DNA of 64,000 bases from Pseudomonas sp. S09G 359 (GCF_002843605.1 NZ_CP025263.1:6499501-6563500); one strand, 5' to 3'; shown: positions 36,951-47,460, counted from the first letter of the stretch. Notes: a model not told the origin generated them from the letters alone. Numbers and translations: made by a program.

Positions 36951-37283
36951 TCAGATCTCGTCGAAATCCAGCTCGACGCCGGCTTGTTCCAATACCAGGC
37001 GCGCGAGTATTTCACCCAGCAGCTCTTCGCTTTTATCGCATTGCCACTTGCCGCTTTCTTCGTCGAAGTCGAAGTGAATACCACCGGAACGTGCGGCCAA
37101 CCACAGCTGACGCAGCGGTTCCTGACGGCTGAAGATCAATTGAGTGCCATTTTCGAACTTGACGGTCAGCACGCCGGCCGAATTTTCCAGGTCCACGTCC
37201 AGGCCGCTGTCGTCGAAAATATCTTCCAGCGCCTGCTGGGTCGAATCCACCAGGTCGTGAAAACGGGCTTCGGTCAAACTCAT
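36951..37283 (-). CDS. cyaY: Iron donor protein CyaY (frataxin)
   Basis: 110 residues. The frataxin domain shows the acidic helix EARFHDLVDSTQQALEDIFDDSG and the strands VLTVKFENGTQLIFSRQEPLRQLWLAARSGG. CyaY binds iron and tunes iron-sulfur cluster assembly by IscS. It is first gene of a two-gene unit with DUF1289, divergent from lptM. The 238-base gap (37284-37521) holds promoters for both directions and no other gene. Confidence 0.95.
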   Translation of the reverse strand: MSLTEARFHDLVDSTQQALEDIFDDSGLDVDLENSAGVLTVKFENGTQLIFSRQEPLRQLWLAARSGGIHFDFDEESGKWQCDKSEELLGEILARLVLEQAGVELDFDEI

Positions 37284-37521
37284 TGTGGCAACCTCAAAAG
37301 TGTCTGGTTTTGCTCAAGCGCCGCACGATACGGGCGAGCCCCGCTGATTGCAAAGGATACCGATTTCATTACCGACGAACGTATGAAATATCCTCGGCCA
37401 GCGTAGTCCGCTTCGCGGCCATGTCGGCAAACCCCCGCCAGACGGGTATTCCAGCGCATAGGCAAGCTGGCGGGTGGTCGGTATACTCGGGCGCAATTAA
37501 TGCATATTCAAGGATTTCGCC

Positions 37522-37689
37522 ATGAAGCGCCTGATCTCTTCCCTTGCTGCGCTCGTCGCGGTCGCCTGCCTCGTTAGTGCCTGTGGTCAAAAAGGCCCGC
37601 TGTACCTGCCCGACGATAGCAAAGACCCGAATGAACAGGCGCAATCGTCGCAAAAACCAGCCAAAGCGCATAAGCACGACACCTACTAA
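37522..37689 (+). CDS. lptM: LPS translocon maturation chaperone LptM (YifL-type lipoprotein)
   Basis: 55 residues, a gene too short to show in many ORF scans. AGGA lies eight bases before the ATG at 37522. The lipoprotein signal ends LVSACG (Cys about residue 22) and is followed by the family signature GQKGPLYLP. LptM is an outer-membrane lipoprotein that assists oxidative maturation of LptD, the LPS export pore. A TATACT box at 37482-37487 may be its promoter. It is the first gene of lptM-lysA-dapF-DUF484-xerC-HAD, 9 bases before lysA. Confidence 0.92.
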   Translation: MKRLISSLAALVAVACLVSACGQKGPLYLPDDSKDPNEQAQSSQKPAKAHKHDTY

Positions 37690-37698
37690 GGGAACCCC

Positions 37699-38946
37699 AT
37701 GGACGCTTTTAACTACCGGGACGGCGAGCTGTTCGCGGAAGGCGTGGCGTTGTCCGCGATTGCCCAGCGCTTTGGTACCCCGACGTACGTGTACTCCCGT
37801 GCGCATATCGAAGCGCAATACCGCTCCTTTACCGACCCGCTGAATGGCGTACCGCACCTGGTGTGCTACGCGGTCAAGGCCAACTCCAACCTGGGTGTAC
37901 TCAATGTCCTGGCGCGTTTGGGCGCCGGTTTCGACATCGTCTCCCGTGGCGAGCTGGAACGCGTTCTGGCCGCTGGTGGCAAGGCTGACAAGATCGTGTT
38001 TTCCGGCGTTGGCAAGAGCCGCGAAGACATGCGCCGCGCCCTCGAAGTCGGCGTGCACTGCTTCAACGTCGAATCCACCGACGAGCTGGAGCGCCTGCAA
38101 GTCGTGGCCGCCGAGATGGGCGTTCGCGCGCCGATCTCCCTGCGCGTCAACCCGGACGTCGACGCTGGCACCCACCCGTACATTTCCACCGGTCTCAAAG
38201 AGAACAAGTTCGGCATCGCCATCGCCGACGCCGAGGACGTGTACATCCGCGCCGCCCAACTGCCGAACCTGGAAGTGCTGGGTGTCGACTGCCACATCGG
38301 CTCGCAACTGACCAGCCTGCCGCCGTTCCTGGATGCCCTCGACCGCCTGCTTGCGCTGGTCGACCGCCTCGGTGAATGCGGCATCTACCTGCACCACATC
38401 GACCTCGGTGGTGGCGTGGGTGTGCGCTATCGCGATGAAAACCCACCGCTGATCGCCGATTACATCCAGGCCGTGCGCGAGCGCACCGAAGGCCGCGGCC
38501 TGACCCTGATGTTCGAGCCGGGCCGTTATATCGTCGCCAACGCCAGCGTACTGCTGACCCAGGTCGAGTACCTCAAGCACACCGAGCACAAGGATTTCGC
38601 CATCGTCGATGCGGCGATGAACGACCTGATCCGCCCGGCGCTGTACCAGGCCTGGATGAATGTCACTGCCGTAACGCCTCGCGACAGCGAACCGCGCACC
38701 TATGACATCGTCGGCCCGATCTGCGAAACCGGTGACTTCCTGGCCAAGGAGCGTCAACTGGCCCTGGAAGAAGGCGACCTGCTGGCCGTGCATTCGGCGG
38801 GTGCATACGGGTTTGTCATGAGTTCCAACTACAACACCCGCGGCCGTGCTGCCGAGGTGCTGGTGGACGGTGATCAAGCGTTTGAAGTGCGTCGCCGCGA
38901 GACGGTAGCCGAGTTGTATGCTGGCGAAAGCCTGCTGCCGGAGTAA
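37699..38946 (+). CDS. lysA: Diaminopimelate decarboxylase
   Basis: 415 residues. It decarboxylates meso-diaminopimelate to lysine, PLP-dependent, fold type III. The PLP lysine is K60 in YAVKANSN; other signatures are GVDCHIGSQL, HHIDLGGGVGVRY, EPGRYIVANA and PICETGDFLA. It overlaps no neighbour: lptM ends 9 bases before, dapF starts 3 bases after. The adjacent dapF makes its substrate, so the two last steps of lysine synthesis are encoded together. Confidence 0.97.
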   Translation: MDAFNYRDGELFAEGVALSAIAQRFGTPTYVYSRAHIEAQYRSFTDPLNGVPHLVCYAVKANSNLGVLNVLARLGAGFDIVSRGELERVLAAGGKADKIVFSGVGKSREDMRRALEVGVHCFNVESTDELERLQVVAAEMGVRAPISLRVNPDVDAGTHPYISTGLKENKFGIAIADAEDVYIRAAQLPNLEVLGVDCHIGSQLTSLPPFLDALDRLLALVDRLGECGIYLHHIDLGGGVGVRYRDENPPLIADYIQAVRERTEGRGLTLMFEPGRYIVANASVLLTQVEYLKHTEHKDFAIVDAAMNDLIRPALYQAWMNVTAVTPRDSEPRTYDIVGPICETGDFLAKERQLALEEGDLLAVHSAGAYGFVMSSNYNTRGRAAEVLVDGDQAFEVRRRETVAELYAGESLLPE

Positions 38947-38949
38947 GCC

Positions 38950-39780
38950 ATGCTGCTGCGTTTTACCAAGATGCACGGGCTGGGTAATGATTTCATGGTC
39001 CTCGACCTGGTCAGCCAGCACGCGCACATCCTGCCTAAGCACGCCAAACAGTGGGGCGACCGGCATACCGGCATTGGTTTCGACCAATTGCTGCTCGTCG
39101 AGGCGCCCAGCAACCCGGAGGTGGATTTCCGTTACCGGATCTTCAACTCCGACGGCTCCGAAGTGGAACAGTGCGGCAACGGTGCGCGCTGCTTCGCGCG
39201 CTTTGTGCTGGATAAGCGCCTGACCGCCAAGCGCCAGATCCGCGTCGAAACCAAGGGCGGCGTGATCGAACTGGATATCCGCAGCGACGGCCAGATCAGC
39301 GTCAACATGGGCGCGCCACGCCTGGTGCCGGCGGACATTCCGTTCCAGGCTCCCGAGCAGGCGAAAAGTTATGCGCTGGAGGTTGATGACCAGTCGGTGG
39401 ATATCGCCGCCGTGTCCATGGGCAACCCCCATGCGGTGCTGCGGGTCAACGACATCAACAACGCGCCCGTGGATGAATTGGGGCCGAAAATCGAACACCA
39501 CCCGCGCTTTCCTGCACGGGTCAACGTGGGTTTCCTACAGGTGATCGACCGTTCTCGCGCACAACTACGTGTGTGGGAACGCGGTGCCGGCGAAACCCAG
39601 GCCTGCGGCACCGGTGCTTGCGCCGCTGCCGTGGCCGCGATCAGCCAGGGGTGGATGGATTCGCCACTGCTGATCGACCTGCCCGGTGGGCGTTTGTCCA
39701 TCGAATGGGCAGGCCCTGGCCACCCGGTGCTGATGACCGGGCCGGCCTCGCGTGTATACGAAGGACAGGTCCGTCTATGA
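38950..39780 (+). CDS. dapF: Diaminopimelate epimerase
   Basis: 276 residues. It converts LL- to meso-diaminopimelate, using two cysteines: C75 in [10 protein letters not shown] and C219 in [11 protein letters not shown]. The start [19 protein letters not shown] is typical. It follows lysA by 3 bases. The product is the substrate of lysA and a peptidoglycan precursor. Confidence 0.97.
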   Translation: MLLRFTKMHGLGNDFMVLDLVSQHAHILPKHAKQWGDRHTGIGFDQLLLVEAPSNPEVDFRYRIFNSDGSEVEQCGNGARCFARFVLDKRLTAKRQIRVETKGGVIELDIRSDGQISVNMGAPRLVPADIPFQAPEQAKSYALEVDDQSVDIAAVSMGNPHAVLRVNDINNAPVDELGPKIEHHPRFPARVNVGFLQVIDRSRAQLRVWERGAGETQACGTGACAAAVAAISQGWMDSPLLIDLPGGRLSIEWAGPGHPVLMTGPASRVYEGQVRL

Positions 39781-39793
39781 GTGAGCCAAGCTA

Positions 39794-40510
39794 ATGACCG
39801 ATAAGCCTCAAGTACCCGCCGAAGCGTCCCCGAACGAAAGTCTGGAGGCCGCTGCTGTTGCGGCGTACCTTGAGGCTAACCCGGACTTTTTCGTCGACCA
39901 CGAAGAACTGCTGCCGGCCCTGCGCATCCCCCACCAGCGCGGCGATACCGTGTCGCTGGTGGAGCGGCAGATGAAGATCCTGCGCGAGCGCAATATCGAA
40001 ATGCGCCATCGTCTCTCACAACTGATGGACGTGGCCCGCGACAATGACCGCCTGTTCGACAAGACCCGCCGCCTGATTCTTACCCTGATGGACGCCACCA
40101 GCCTGGAGGAAACGGTGATCGCCGTGGAAGACAGCCTGCGCCAGGACTTCCAGGTGCCCTTTGTCAGCCTGATTCTGTTCAGCGACAACCCGATGCCGGT
40201 GGGCCGCTGGGTCAGCGGCAGCGACGCACAGACCGCCATCGGTGGCCTGCTGTCCGAAGGCAAGACCATCAGCGGCACCTTGCGCGAGCATGAGTTGGAC
40301 TTCCTGTTTGGCGCCGAACAGCGCAAGCAGATCGGCTCTACCGCCGTGGTCGCCCTCAGCCACCAGGGCCTGCACGGCGTGCTGGCCATCGCCAGCCGCG
40401 ACCCTGCGCACTACAAAAGCTCGGTGGGCACGCTGTTTCTGACCTACATCGCCGAAGTGCTGGGCCGCGTGCTGCCGCGCTTCACCACTGCCCTGCGCGC
40501 GGTGCGCTAG
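39794..40510 (+). CDS. DUF484 family protein (GAF-like)
   Basis: 238 residues. The N-terminal helix [23 protein letters not shown] and the following [19 protein letters not shown] are characteristic of DUF484; the rest is a GAF-like domain. The family lies between dapF and xerC in most gamma-proteobacteria, which supports a shared transcript but does not reveal its function. It begins 13 bases after dapF and ends 2 bases before xerC. Confidence 0.9.
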   Translation: MTDKPQVPAEASPNESLEAAAVAAYLEANPDFFVDHEELLPALRIPHQRGDTVSLVERQMKILRERNIEMRHRLSQLMDVARDNDRLFDKTRRLILTLMDATSLEETVIAVEDSLRQDFQVPFVSLILFSDNPMPVGRWVSGSDAQTAIGGLLSEGKTISGTLREHELDFLFGAEQRKQIGSTAVVALSHQGLHGVLAIASRDPAHYKSSVGTLFLTYIAEVLGRVLPRFTTALRAVR

Positions 40511-40512
40511 CC

Positions 40513-41412
40513 ATGGAACGGCAACTGGACGCTTACTGCGCTCACCTGCGCAACGAGCGCCAGGTGTCGCCCCACACCCTGGAAGCCTATCGACGGGACC
40601 TGAACACGGTCCTGGCGTACTGCGAAAAACACCAGATCAGCAGCTGGAAGGCCCTGGATATCCAGAGCCTGCGCAGCCTGATCGCGCGCCTGCACCAGGC
40701 GGGGCAGTCCTCGCGCAGCCTGTCGCGCCTGCTGTCAGCGGTGCGCGGCCTGTATCACTACTTGAATCGCGAAGGCCTGTGCGATCACGACCCGGCCAAT
40801 GGCCTGGCCCCGCCCAAGGGCGAACGGCGCCTACCCAAGACACTCGACACCGATCGCGCCCTGCAACTGCTCGATGGCGCCGTGGAAGATGACTTCCTCG
40901 CCCATCGCGACCAGGCCATTCTCGAACTGTTCTACTCCTCGGGCCTGCGCCTGTCGGAGCTGACCGGCCTGAACCTGGACCAACTGGACCTGGCCGACGG
41001 CCTGGTGCAAGTGCTCGGCAAGGGCAGCAAGACCCGTGTGCTGCCGGTGGGCAGGAAGGCCCGCGAAGCCTTGCAACTGTGGTTGCCGCTGCGCCTGTTG
41101 ACCAACCCGGCCGACGACGCCGTGTTTGTCAGCCAACAAGGCCGACGCCTGGGGCCACGGGCGATCCAGCTACGGGTCAAAGCCGCCGGCGAGCGCGAGC
41201 TGGGGCAGAACCTGCACCCGCATATGCTGCGGCACTCCTTTGCCAGCCATATGCTCGAGTCATCCCAGGACCTGCGCGCCGTGCAGGAGCTGCTCGGCCA
41301 CTCCGACATCAAGACCACACAGATCTATACCCACCTGGACTTCCAACACCTGGCAACGGTGTACGACAGCGCCCATCCACGGGCCAAACGCATCAAGGGC
41401 GGCGACTCATGA
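40513..41412 (+). CDS. xerC: Tyrosine recombinase XerC
   Basis: 299 residues. With XerD it resolves chromosome dimers at dif. The N-terminal SAM-like core-binding domain runs to about residue 95. Catalytic residues are R146 (SSGLRLSEL), K170 (LGKGSKTRV), H237 and R240 (HPHMLRHSF), H263 (LGHSD) and the nucleophile Y272 (TQIYTHLD). It also is known as sss in pseudomonads and influences root colonisation there. It overlaps the next HAD gene by ATGA. Confidence 0.96.
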   Translation: MERQLDAYCAHLRNERQVSPHTLEAYRRDLNTVLAYCEKHQISSWKALDIQSLRSLIARLHQAGQSSRSLSRLLSAVRGLYHYLNREGLCDHDPANGLAPPKGERRLPKTLDTDRALQLLDGAVEDDFLAHRDQAILELFYSSGLRLSELTGLNLDQLDLADGLVQVLGKGSKTRVLPVGRKAREALQLWLPLRLLTNPADDAVFVSQQGRRLGPRAIQLRVKAAGERELGQNLHPHMLRHSFASHMLESSQDLRAVQELLGHSDIKTTQIYTHLDFQHLATVYDSAHPRAKRIKGGDS

Positions 41413-42104
41413 GTATCAAGCTGATCACCTTCGACCTCGACGACACACTTTGGGACAACGTACCCGTCATCATCAGCGCCGAAGCGTCGATGCGTGAATG
41501 GCTGGCGGTTAACGCCGCCAAGGTCGGCGACCTGCCGCTGGAGTATTTCGCCAGCCTGCGTCAGCAGGTGTTGCAGCGTCATCCGGAACTCAAGCACCGC
41601 ATCAGCGTGCTGCGCCACCGAGTGCTGATGCACGCTTTTGAAGAGGCCGGTTATCCACAGCCACAGGCCACGGAAATGGCCGATGTGTGCTTCGAGGCGT
41701 TCATTCACGCGCGTCACCAGATCAGCGTGTTCCCCGAGGCCGAGCCGATGCTGCAGGCCCTGCGCGAACATTTCCTGCTGGGGGTCATCACCAATGGCAA
41801 CGCCGATGTACAGCGCGTAGGGCTGGCGGATTACTTCCACTTTGCCCTGCGGGCCGAAGATATCGGCATCGCCAAGCCGGATGCGCGATTGTTTCAGGAA
41901 GCGTTGCAACGCGGCGGAGTGGATGCCAGTGCGGCGGTGCACATCGGCGATCACCCAGGCGATGACATTGCCGGAGCACAAGCGGCGGGGCTGCGGGCGG
42001 TGTGGTTCAACCCGACGGGTAAGGTGTGGGAAGGAGACAAACATCCAGATGCACAGATCCGCAGCCTGACGGAGTTGCCGGAATTGCTTCGCAACTGGCA
42101 GTAA
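41409..42104 (+). CDS. HAD family hydrolase (YigB-like phosphatase)
   Basis: 231 residues. HAD motif I is FDLDDTLWD (nucleophile D9, acid D11), motif II is in [10 protein letters not shown], motif III is the lysine in IAKPDARLF and motif [13 protein letters not shown]. The closest characterised relative is YigB, an FMN phosphatase that also lies next to xerC in E. coli. ATGA overlap with xerC. Last gene of the lptM-lysA operon, followed by a REP doublet. Confidence 0.92.
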   Translation: MSIKLITFDLDDTLWDNVPVIISAEASMREWLAVNAAKVGDLPLEYFASLRQQVLQRHPELKHRISVLRHRVLMHAFEEAGYPQPQATEMADVCFEAFIHARHQISVFPEAEPMLQALREHFLLGVITNGNADVQRVGLADYFHFALRAEDIGIAKPDARLFQEALQRGGVDASAAVHIGDHPGDDIAGAQAAGLRAVWFNPTGKVWEGDKHPDAQIRSLTELPELLRNWQ

Positions 42105-42130
42105 CACTGCAGCAGCAACACTGAATATCC

Positions 42131-42226
42131 AAATGTGGGAGGGGGCTTGCCCCCGATAGCGGTGTATCAGTCACCTGATGTACTGGCTGACCCACTGCCA
42201 TCGGGGGCAAGCCCCCTCCCACATTT
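42131..42226. repeat. REP doublet (GGGGGCTTGCCCCC type), near-identical to copy at 56791
   Basis: Arms TGTGGGAGGGGGCTTGCCCC and complement flank a centre that reads GCGGTGTATCAGTCACC then TGGCTGACCCACTGC. The whole 96 bases differ from 56791-56886 at about three positions. It lies between convergent HAD and sutA genes. Confidence 0.9.
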
Positions 42227-42263
42227 GATCCGCAGTAGCTTGGAGGAATTTATTCCACCCATG

Positions 42264-42288
42264 AAAAAGCCCGCAGCGACGGCGGGCT
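42264..42288 (-). terminator. Rho-independent terminator of sutA
   Basis: On the minus strand, AGCCCGC pairs with GCGGGCT (7 bp, 7-base loop), followed by five T. It ends the sutA transcript, just before the REP doublet. Confidence 0.88.
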
Positions 42289-42312
42289 CTCTCAGCAAGC
42301 AGGTGGCTGACC

Positions 42313-42639
42313 TCAGATAGGTCGGCTGCCGTACTTGTTATCCGGCTTCTTCGGTGGGTCTGCCACCACGTTGGCCTCGACTTCCTGCACTTTGCCGCCT
42401 TTAGCGAGGAATTCTTCCATCGCACGGGCCAGCGCATCGCGCTCTTTGTTCTTGGCCTCAACGCTCGGCAATTCATCTACCGACACAGCAGCCTTGGCCT
42501 TGCCTTTGGCAGCCGGGGCAGGCGCGTCATCGCCACCGTCGTCGTCAGCAACGTCTTCCGCCGCCGCTTCAAGACCTTCTTCGGTGTCGTCTTCGTCACC
42601 TACTTCCAGTTCGTCGTTTTCCAGATCATCGTCGCTCAT
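42313..42639 (-). CDS. sutA: Transcriptional regulator SutA
   Basis: 108 residues. A disordered acidic N-terminal half (DDDLENDELEVGDEDDTEEG) precedes a helix (EERDALARAMEEF-like, here KNKERDALARAMEEFLAKGG) and a C-terminal tail with KKPDNKYGSRPI. SutA of P. aeruginosa binds RNA polymerase directly and supports transcription during slow growth. Monocistronic with its own terminator. The small size and extreme acidity are typical, not signs of misprediction. Confidence 0.93.
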   Translation of the reverse strand: MSDDDLENDELEVGDEDDTEEGLEAAAEDVADDDGGDDAPAPAAKGKAKAAVSVDELPSVEAKNKERDALARAMEEFLAKGGKVQEVEANVVADPPKKPDNKYGSRPI

Positions 42640-42741
42640 GTTCTACCTCATGACTTGCGAAAAGCAGATTAGTTATAGCCCAGCTTCACCCTCTGTCGAG
42701 GTTGCCGGAAGAAAATCAACATCCACAGGATTTCCAGTGGC

Positions 42742-43167
42742 TTATGCCCCATCACCGTGCAAGGTGGCGAGGACTTTACGAGCACCGCCATGATCACGGT
42801 GCTCGCCTAGATAAACCCCTTGCCAGGTCCCCATCGCCAAACGGCCGGCCTTCACCGGCAAACTCAGCTGACAGCCCAGGAGGCTGGCCTTGAAGTGCGC
42901 CGGCAGATCATCCGGGCCTTCGTCGTTGTGCTCGAATCCGGCCTGGCCTTGCGGCACCAGCGAATTGAAGAAACGCTCGAAGTCACGACGAACCGCCGGA
43001 TCGGCATTCTCGTTGACGGTCAACGAGGCCGAGGTGTGCTGCAGCCACAGATGCAACAGGCCCACACGACACGCCTTCAACTCAGGCAAGCCGGCCAGTA
43101 ACTCGTCTGTCACCAGGTGAAAGCCCCGGGGCTTGGCCCGCAGGGTAATCAGGGTCTGTTGCCACAT
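42742..43167 (-). CDS. YjbQ family protein (UPF0047, secondary thiamine-phosphate synthase-like)
   Basis: 141 residues. Signatures are [21 protein letters not shown] in the middle, [19 protein letters not shown] and [16 protein letters not shown] near the C-terminus, with conserved histidines that could bind metal. E. coli YjbQ has weak thiamine-phosphate synthase activity; the real role is unclear. The ATG at 43167 opens with MWQQTLITL. It lies between sutA and amtB on the same strand, but with a terminator after amtB (43338-43370), so it has its own promoter. Confidence 0.92.
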   Translation of the reverse strand: MWQQTLITLRAKPRGFHLVTDELLAGLPELKACRVGLLHLWLQHTSASLTVNENADPAVRRDFERFFNSLVPQGQAGFEHNDEGPDDLPAHFKASLLGCQLSLPVKAGRLAMGTWQGVYLGEHRDHGGARKVLATLHGDGA

Positions 43168-43337
43168 ACAGTTCTCCGCCCATCGGCGCGCATTCTAGCG
43201 CGCTCTGGGAAAAAACAAAGTGTCGAATACGCCTACATGCCTGTAAGACATTCGCATGCTGAAAAGTACCGTGTGCGCCCGATCACAAACTCAGCGCGAA
43301 AACCGGTACAACGTCCTACGACTGACAAACACCAGAC

Positions 43338-43370
43338 AAAAAAATGCCCGGCAAGCCGGGCATTTTTTTT
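43338..43370. terminator. Rho-independent terminator after glnK-amtB
   Basis: Symmetric hairpin: AAAAAAATGCCCGGC, a two-base AA loop, then GCCGGGCATTTTTTTT. It is 8 bases after the amtB stop. The A and T flanks allow it to function in both directions. Confidence 0.93.
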
Positions 43371-43377
43371 CGCGTAC

Positions 43378-44715
43378 TTACAAGTTGTAGCCGCGTTCGT
43401 TGTGTTGCGCCAGGTCGAGGCCGACCGCCTCTTCTTCCTCGGTAACCCGCAGGCCCATGACCATGTCCAGCACCTTGAGGATGATGAAGGTCACGATCGC
43501 CGTGTAGATCACGGTGAAGCCGACGCCTTTGGCCTGGATCCAGACCTGTGCCGCCACGTCAGTCACGGTGCCGAAGCCGCCAAGTGCAGGGGCTGCGAAC
43601 ACACCGGTGAGGATCGCACCGACGATACCGCCGATACCGTGCACGCCGAACGCGTCCAGGGAGTCGTCGTAGCCCAGCTTGCGCTTGAGGCTGGTGGCGC
43701 AGAAGAAGCAGATCACACCGGCGACCAGGCCGATCACCAGGGCGCCCATCGGGCCTACGGTGCCAGCGGCCGGGGTAATGGCAACCAGGCCGGCAACCAC
43801 ACCCGAGGCGATGCCCAGTGCGCTTGGCTTACCGTGGGTGACCCACTCGGCGAACATCCAGCCCAGTGCAGCAGCAGCGGTTGCGATCTGAGTCACCAGC
43901 ATTGCCATACCGGCAGTGCCGTTGGCCGCCGCAGCAGAACCGGCGTTGAAGCCGAACCAGCCAACCCACAGCATTGCCGCACCCACCAGGGTGTAACCCA
44001 GGTTGTGAGGCGCCATCGGGGTGGTCGGGAAGCCTTTACGCTTGCCGAGCACGATGCACGCCACCAGGCCAGCCACACCGGCGTTGATGTGCACCACGGT
44101 GCCGCCAGCGAAGTCCAGCACGCCCCAGTCGCCCAGCAAAGAACCTGGACCGCCCCAGACCATGTGGGCAATCGGTGCGTAGACCAGGGTGAACCAGACG
44201 GCCATGAAGATCAGCATCGCGGAGAACTTCATACGCTCGGCGAAGGCGCCGACGATCAGCGCCGGGGTGATGATGGCGAAGGTCATCTGGAAGGTGACGA
44301 ACACGGCCTCAGGGAACAATGCCGCTGGACCTGTGATGCTCGCCGGGGTCACACCCGACAGGAACAGCTTGGACAAGCCGCCCACGAACGAGTTGAAGTT
44401 GACGACGCCTGCTTCCATCCCGGTAGTGTCGAACGCCATGCTGTAGCCGTAGACGAACCACAGGATGGTGATCAGGCCGGTGATGGCGAAACATTGCATC
44501 ATCACGGAAAGAATGTTTTTGGAACGCACCATGCCGCCGTAGAACAGCGCCAGGCCTGGAATGGTCATGAACAGCACCAGCGCCGTGGATGTCAGCATCC
44601 ATGCGGTGTCGCCGGAATTGAGGACTGGAGCAGCCACTTCGTCTGCCGCCATGGCCAGGCTTGGCATTACGATGGACAGCAGGGCTCCGAGCCCTGCGAA
44701 TTTACGCAGAGTCAT
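43378..44715 (-). CDS. amtB: Ammonium transporter AmtB
   Basis: 445 residues from the ATG at 44715; AGGAG lies eight bases upstream. An N-terminal signal peptide (MTLRKFAGLGALLSIVMPSLAMA) leads to the periplasmic start, followed by about eleven membrane helices. Signatures: NSGDTAWMLTSTALVLFMTI, LFYGGMVRSKNILSV, the first pore histidine in GTVVHINAGVAGL and the second in DAFGVHGIGG. It conducts ammonia/ammonium. It follows glnK by 34 bases; GlnK binds and closes AmtB when nitrogen is plentiful. Confidence 0.96.
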   Translation of the reverse strand: MTLRKFAGLGALLSIVMPSLAMAADEVAAPVLNSGDTAWMLTSTALVLFMTIPGLALFYGGMVRSKNILSVMMQCFAITGLITILWFVYGYSMAFDTTGMEAGVVNFNSFVGGLSKLFLSGVTPASITGPAALFPEAVFVTFQMTFAIITPALIVGAFAERMKFSAMLIFMAVWFTLVYAPIAHMVWGGPGSLLGDWGVLDFAGGTVVHINAGVAGLVACIVLGKRKGFPTTPMAPHNLGYTLVGAAMLWVGWFGFNAGSAAAANGTAGMAMLVTQIATAAAALGWMFAEWVTHGKPSALGIASGVVAGLVAITPAAGTVGPMGALVIGLVAGVICFFCATSLKRKLGYDDSLDAFGVHGIGGIVGAILTGVFAAPALGGFGTVTDVAAQVWIQAKGVGFTVIYTAIVTFIILKVLDMVMGLRVTEEEEAVGLDLAQHNERGYNL

Positions 44716-44749
44716 ATTGTTTTCTCCTGGGGCGTTGGGGTTTGGCGGC

Positions 44750-45510
<761 letters not shown>

Positions 45511-45774
45511 ATGCTCGCGCCCAAAGACCTCCTCGACGCCCTGAGCGGCCACGCCTCTCGCCTGTTCAGCGGCGACACCCCGCTGCCCCGCAATGAAATC
45601 GAAAGCCAGTTCAAGGCACTGCTGCAAAGTGGCTTCAGCAAGCTCGACCTGGTGAGCCGCGAAGAATTCGATAGCCAGATGGTCGTCCTGGCCCGCACCC
45701 GTGCACGGTTGGAGAGCCTGGAGGCGAAGGTGGCGGAGTTGGAAGCGCGGTTGGCGCCGACATCGGCTGAATAA
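45511..45774 (+). CDS. ubiK: Accessory factor UbiK (YqiC/BMFP family)
   Basis: 87 residues from the ATG at 45511; an ATG three codons earlier (45502) is in frame, but the GGAA stretch fits the later start, as does the usual MLAPKDLLDAL beginning. A short amphipathic N-terminal helix is followed by a C-terminal coiled coil (ARTRARLESLEAKVAELEARL). UbiK forms a complex with UbiJ to aid ubiquinone synthesis. It is 154 bases before comM. Confidence 0.9.
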   Translation: MLAPKDLLDALSGHASRLFSGDTPLPRNEIESQFKALLQSGFSKLDLVSREEFDSQMVVLARTRARLESLEAKVAELEARLAPTSAE

Positions 45775-45784
45775 ACGCGACCCC

Positions 45785-45812
45785 TGTGGGAGCTGGCTTG
45801 CCAGCTCCCACA
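45785..45812. repeat. Perfect REP-like palindrome
   Basis: TGTGGGAGCTGG and its exact complement CCAGCTCCCACA flank a CTTG loop, 10 bases after the ubiK stop. It is a single REP arm of a third sequence variant (GAGCTGGCTTGCCAGCTC). It may help end the ubiK transcript. Confidence 0.85.
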
Positions 45813-45928
45813 TTTGCGCTGTGTCGCTGGTTGGATACGTTCTGTAAAACCTCCCCGCATCGATCGCTTCAACCCTCGTCTACCCTTGAAATACCGCAGG
45901 AAGCGGCCCTCCCTTTCAAGGAACGAGC

Positions 45929-47425
45929 ATGTCTCTCGCCATCGTCCACAGCCGCGCCCAGATCGGCGTCGAAGCCCCTGCCGTCACCGTCGAAGTGCAT
46001 ATGGCCAATGGTCTGCCGTCCCTGACGCTGGTGGGCCTGCCGGAAACCGCCGTCAAGGAAAGCAAGGACCGCGTGCGCAGCGCCATTCTCAACTCGGCCC
46101 TGCAATATCCATCACGCCGCATCACGCTCAACCTCGCGCCCGCCGACCTGCCCAAGGACGGCGGGCGTTTTGACCTGGCGATTGCCCTGGGGATCCTGGC
46201 CGCGAGTGTGCAGGTGCCAGCGTTGATGCTCGACGACGTGGAATGCCTGGGCGAACTGGCCTTGTCCGGTGAAGTGCGTGCGGTCAAAGGCGTATTGCCG
46301 GCCGCGTTGGCGGCACGCAAGGCCGGGCGCACCGTGATAGTGCCTCGGGCGAATGCCGAGGAAGCGTGCCTGGCGTCAGGCTTGAAGGTGATCGCCGTGG
46401 ATCACCTGCTGCAGGTGGTGGCACACCTGAATGGGCATGTGCCGATTGAGCCCTACAAGTCCGATGGCTTACTGTTTTTGAACAAGCCCTACCCGGACCT
46501 GAGTGAAGTGCAGGGCCAGATCGCGGCCAAGCGCGCCTTGCTGATTGCTGCCGCAGGCGCGCACAACCTTTTGTTCAGCGGCCCACCCGGCACCGGCAAG
46601 ACCTTGCTCGCCAGCCGCCTGCCCGGGTTACTGCCGCCATTGAGCGAGCAGGAAGCCCTTGAAGTCGCGGCGATTCAGTCCGTGGTCAGCCTGGCGCCCT
46701 TGAGCCATTGGCCCCATCGGCCGTTTCGCCAGCCACATCATTCGGCCTCGGGCCCGGCGCTGGTGGGCGGCGGCTCGAAACCGCAGCCAGGGGAAATCAC
46801 CCTGGCCCATCACGGCGTGCTGTTTCTGGATGAGCTGCCGGAGTTTGATCGCAAGGTACTGGAGGTGCTGCGCGAACCTCTGGAATCCGGCCATATTGTG
46901 ATTTCCCGGGCGCGCGACCGAGTGAGCTTCCCCGCACGCTTTCAACTGGTCGCGGCGATGAACCCCTGCCCTTGCGGTTACCTCGGCGAACCCAGCGGGC
47001 GTTGTCGCTGTACGCCGGAGCAGATCCAGCGCTATCGCAACAAACTCTCCGGACCGTTGCTGGACCGCATCGACCTGCACCTCACCGTGGCGCGGGAAGC
47101 CACTGCGCTGAACCCTGCGCAGCAGGCCGGCGATAACACGGCGACGGCCTCGGCACAGGTTGCCGAGGCCCGCGAGCTTCAGCAGCGGCGCCAGGGGTGC
47201 GCCAATGCCTTCCTGGACCTGCCGGGGCTGCGCAAGCACTGCACGCTGGCAAAGACCGACGAAGGCTGGCTGGAAAGTGCCTGCGAACGGCTGACGTTAT
47301 CGCTGAGGGCTGCTCACCGGCTGCTCAAGGTGGCGCGAACCCTGGCGGATCTGGATCAGGTGGACAACATCACGCGCGACCACCTGAAGGAGGCCCTGCA
47401 ATACCGGCCAGCGGCAATCACATGA
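45929..47425 (+). CDS. comM: YifB/ComM family Mg-chelatase-like AAA+ ATPase
   Basis: 498 residues. N-terminal LonC-like domain (IGVEAPAVTVEVHMANGLPSL), AAA+ core with Walker A SGPPGTGKTLLASRL and Walker B VLFLDELPEF, and a C-terminal Mg-chelatase domain with the cysteine cluster AMNPCPCGYLG and RCRCTPEQIQRY. ComM is a hexameric helicase that promotes branch migration during natural transformation in Vibrio; in Pseudomonas it is widespread. It stands alone on the plus strand, convergent with the chemoreceptor gene at 36 bases. Confidence 0.93.
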   Translation: MSLAIVHSRAQIGVEAPAVTVEVHMANGLPSLTLVGLPETAVKESKDRVRSAILNSALQYPSRRITLNLAPADLPKDGGRFDLAIALGILAASVQVPALMLDDVECLGELALSGEVRAVKGVLPAALAARKAGRTVIVPRANAEEACLASGLKVIAVDHLLQVVAHLNGHVPIEPYKSDGLLFLNKPYPDLSEVQGQIAAKRALLIAAAGAHNLLFSGPPGTGKTLLASRLPGLLPPLSEQEALEVAAIQSVVSLAPLSHWPHRPFRQPHHSASGPALVGGGSKPQPGEITLAHHGVLFLDELPEFDRKVLEVLREPLESGHIVISRARDRVSFPARFQLVAAMNPCPCGYLGEPSGRCRCTPEQIQRYRNKLSGPLLDRIDLHLTVAREATALNPAQQAGDNTATASAQVAEARELQQRRQGCANAFLDLPGLRKHCTLAKTDEGWLESACERLTLSLRAAHRLLKVARTLADLDQVDNITRDHLKEALQYRPAAIT

Positions 47426-47460
47426 ACCTAAAGCAGGTCCACATGTGGGAAGGGCGGCTC

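Noticed and set aside
37369..39501. 710-codon minus-strand open frame opposite lptM, lysA and dapF
   Set aside because: It is a shadow of two conserved genes on the plus strand; composition is that of reversed GC-rich codons and no family is recognised.
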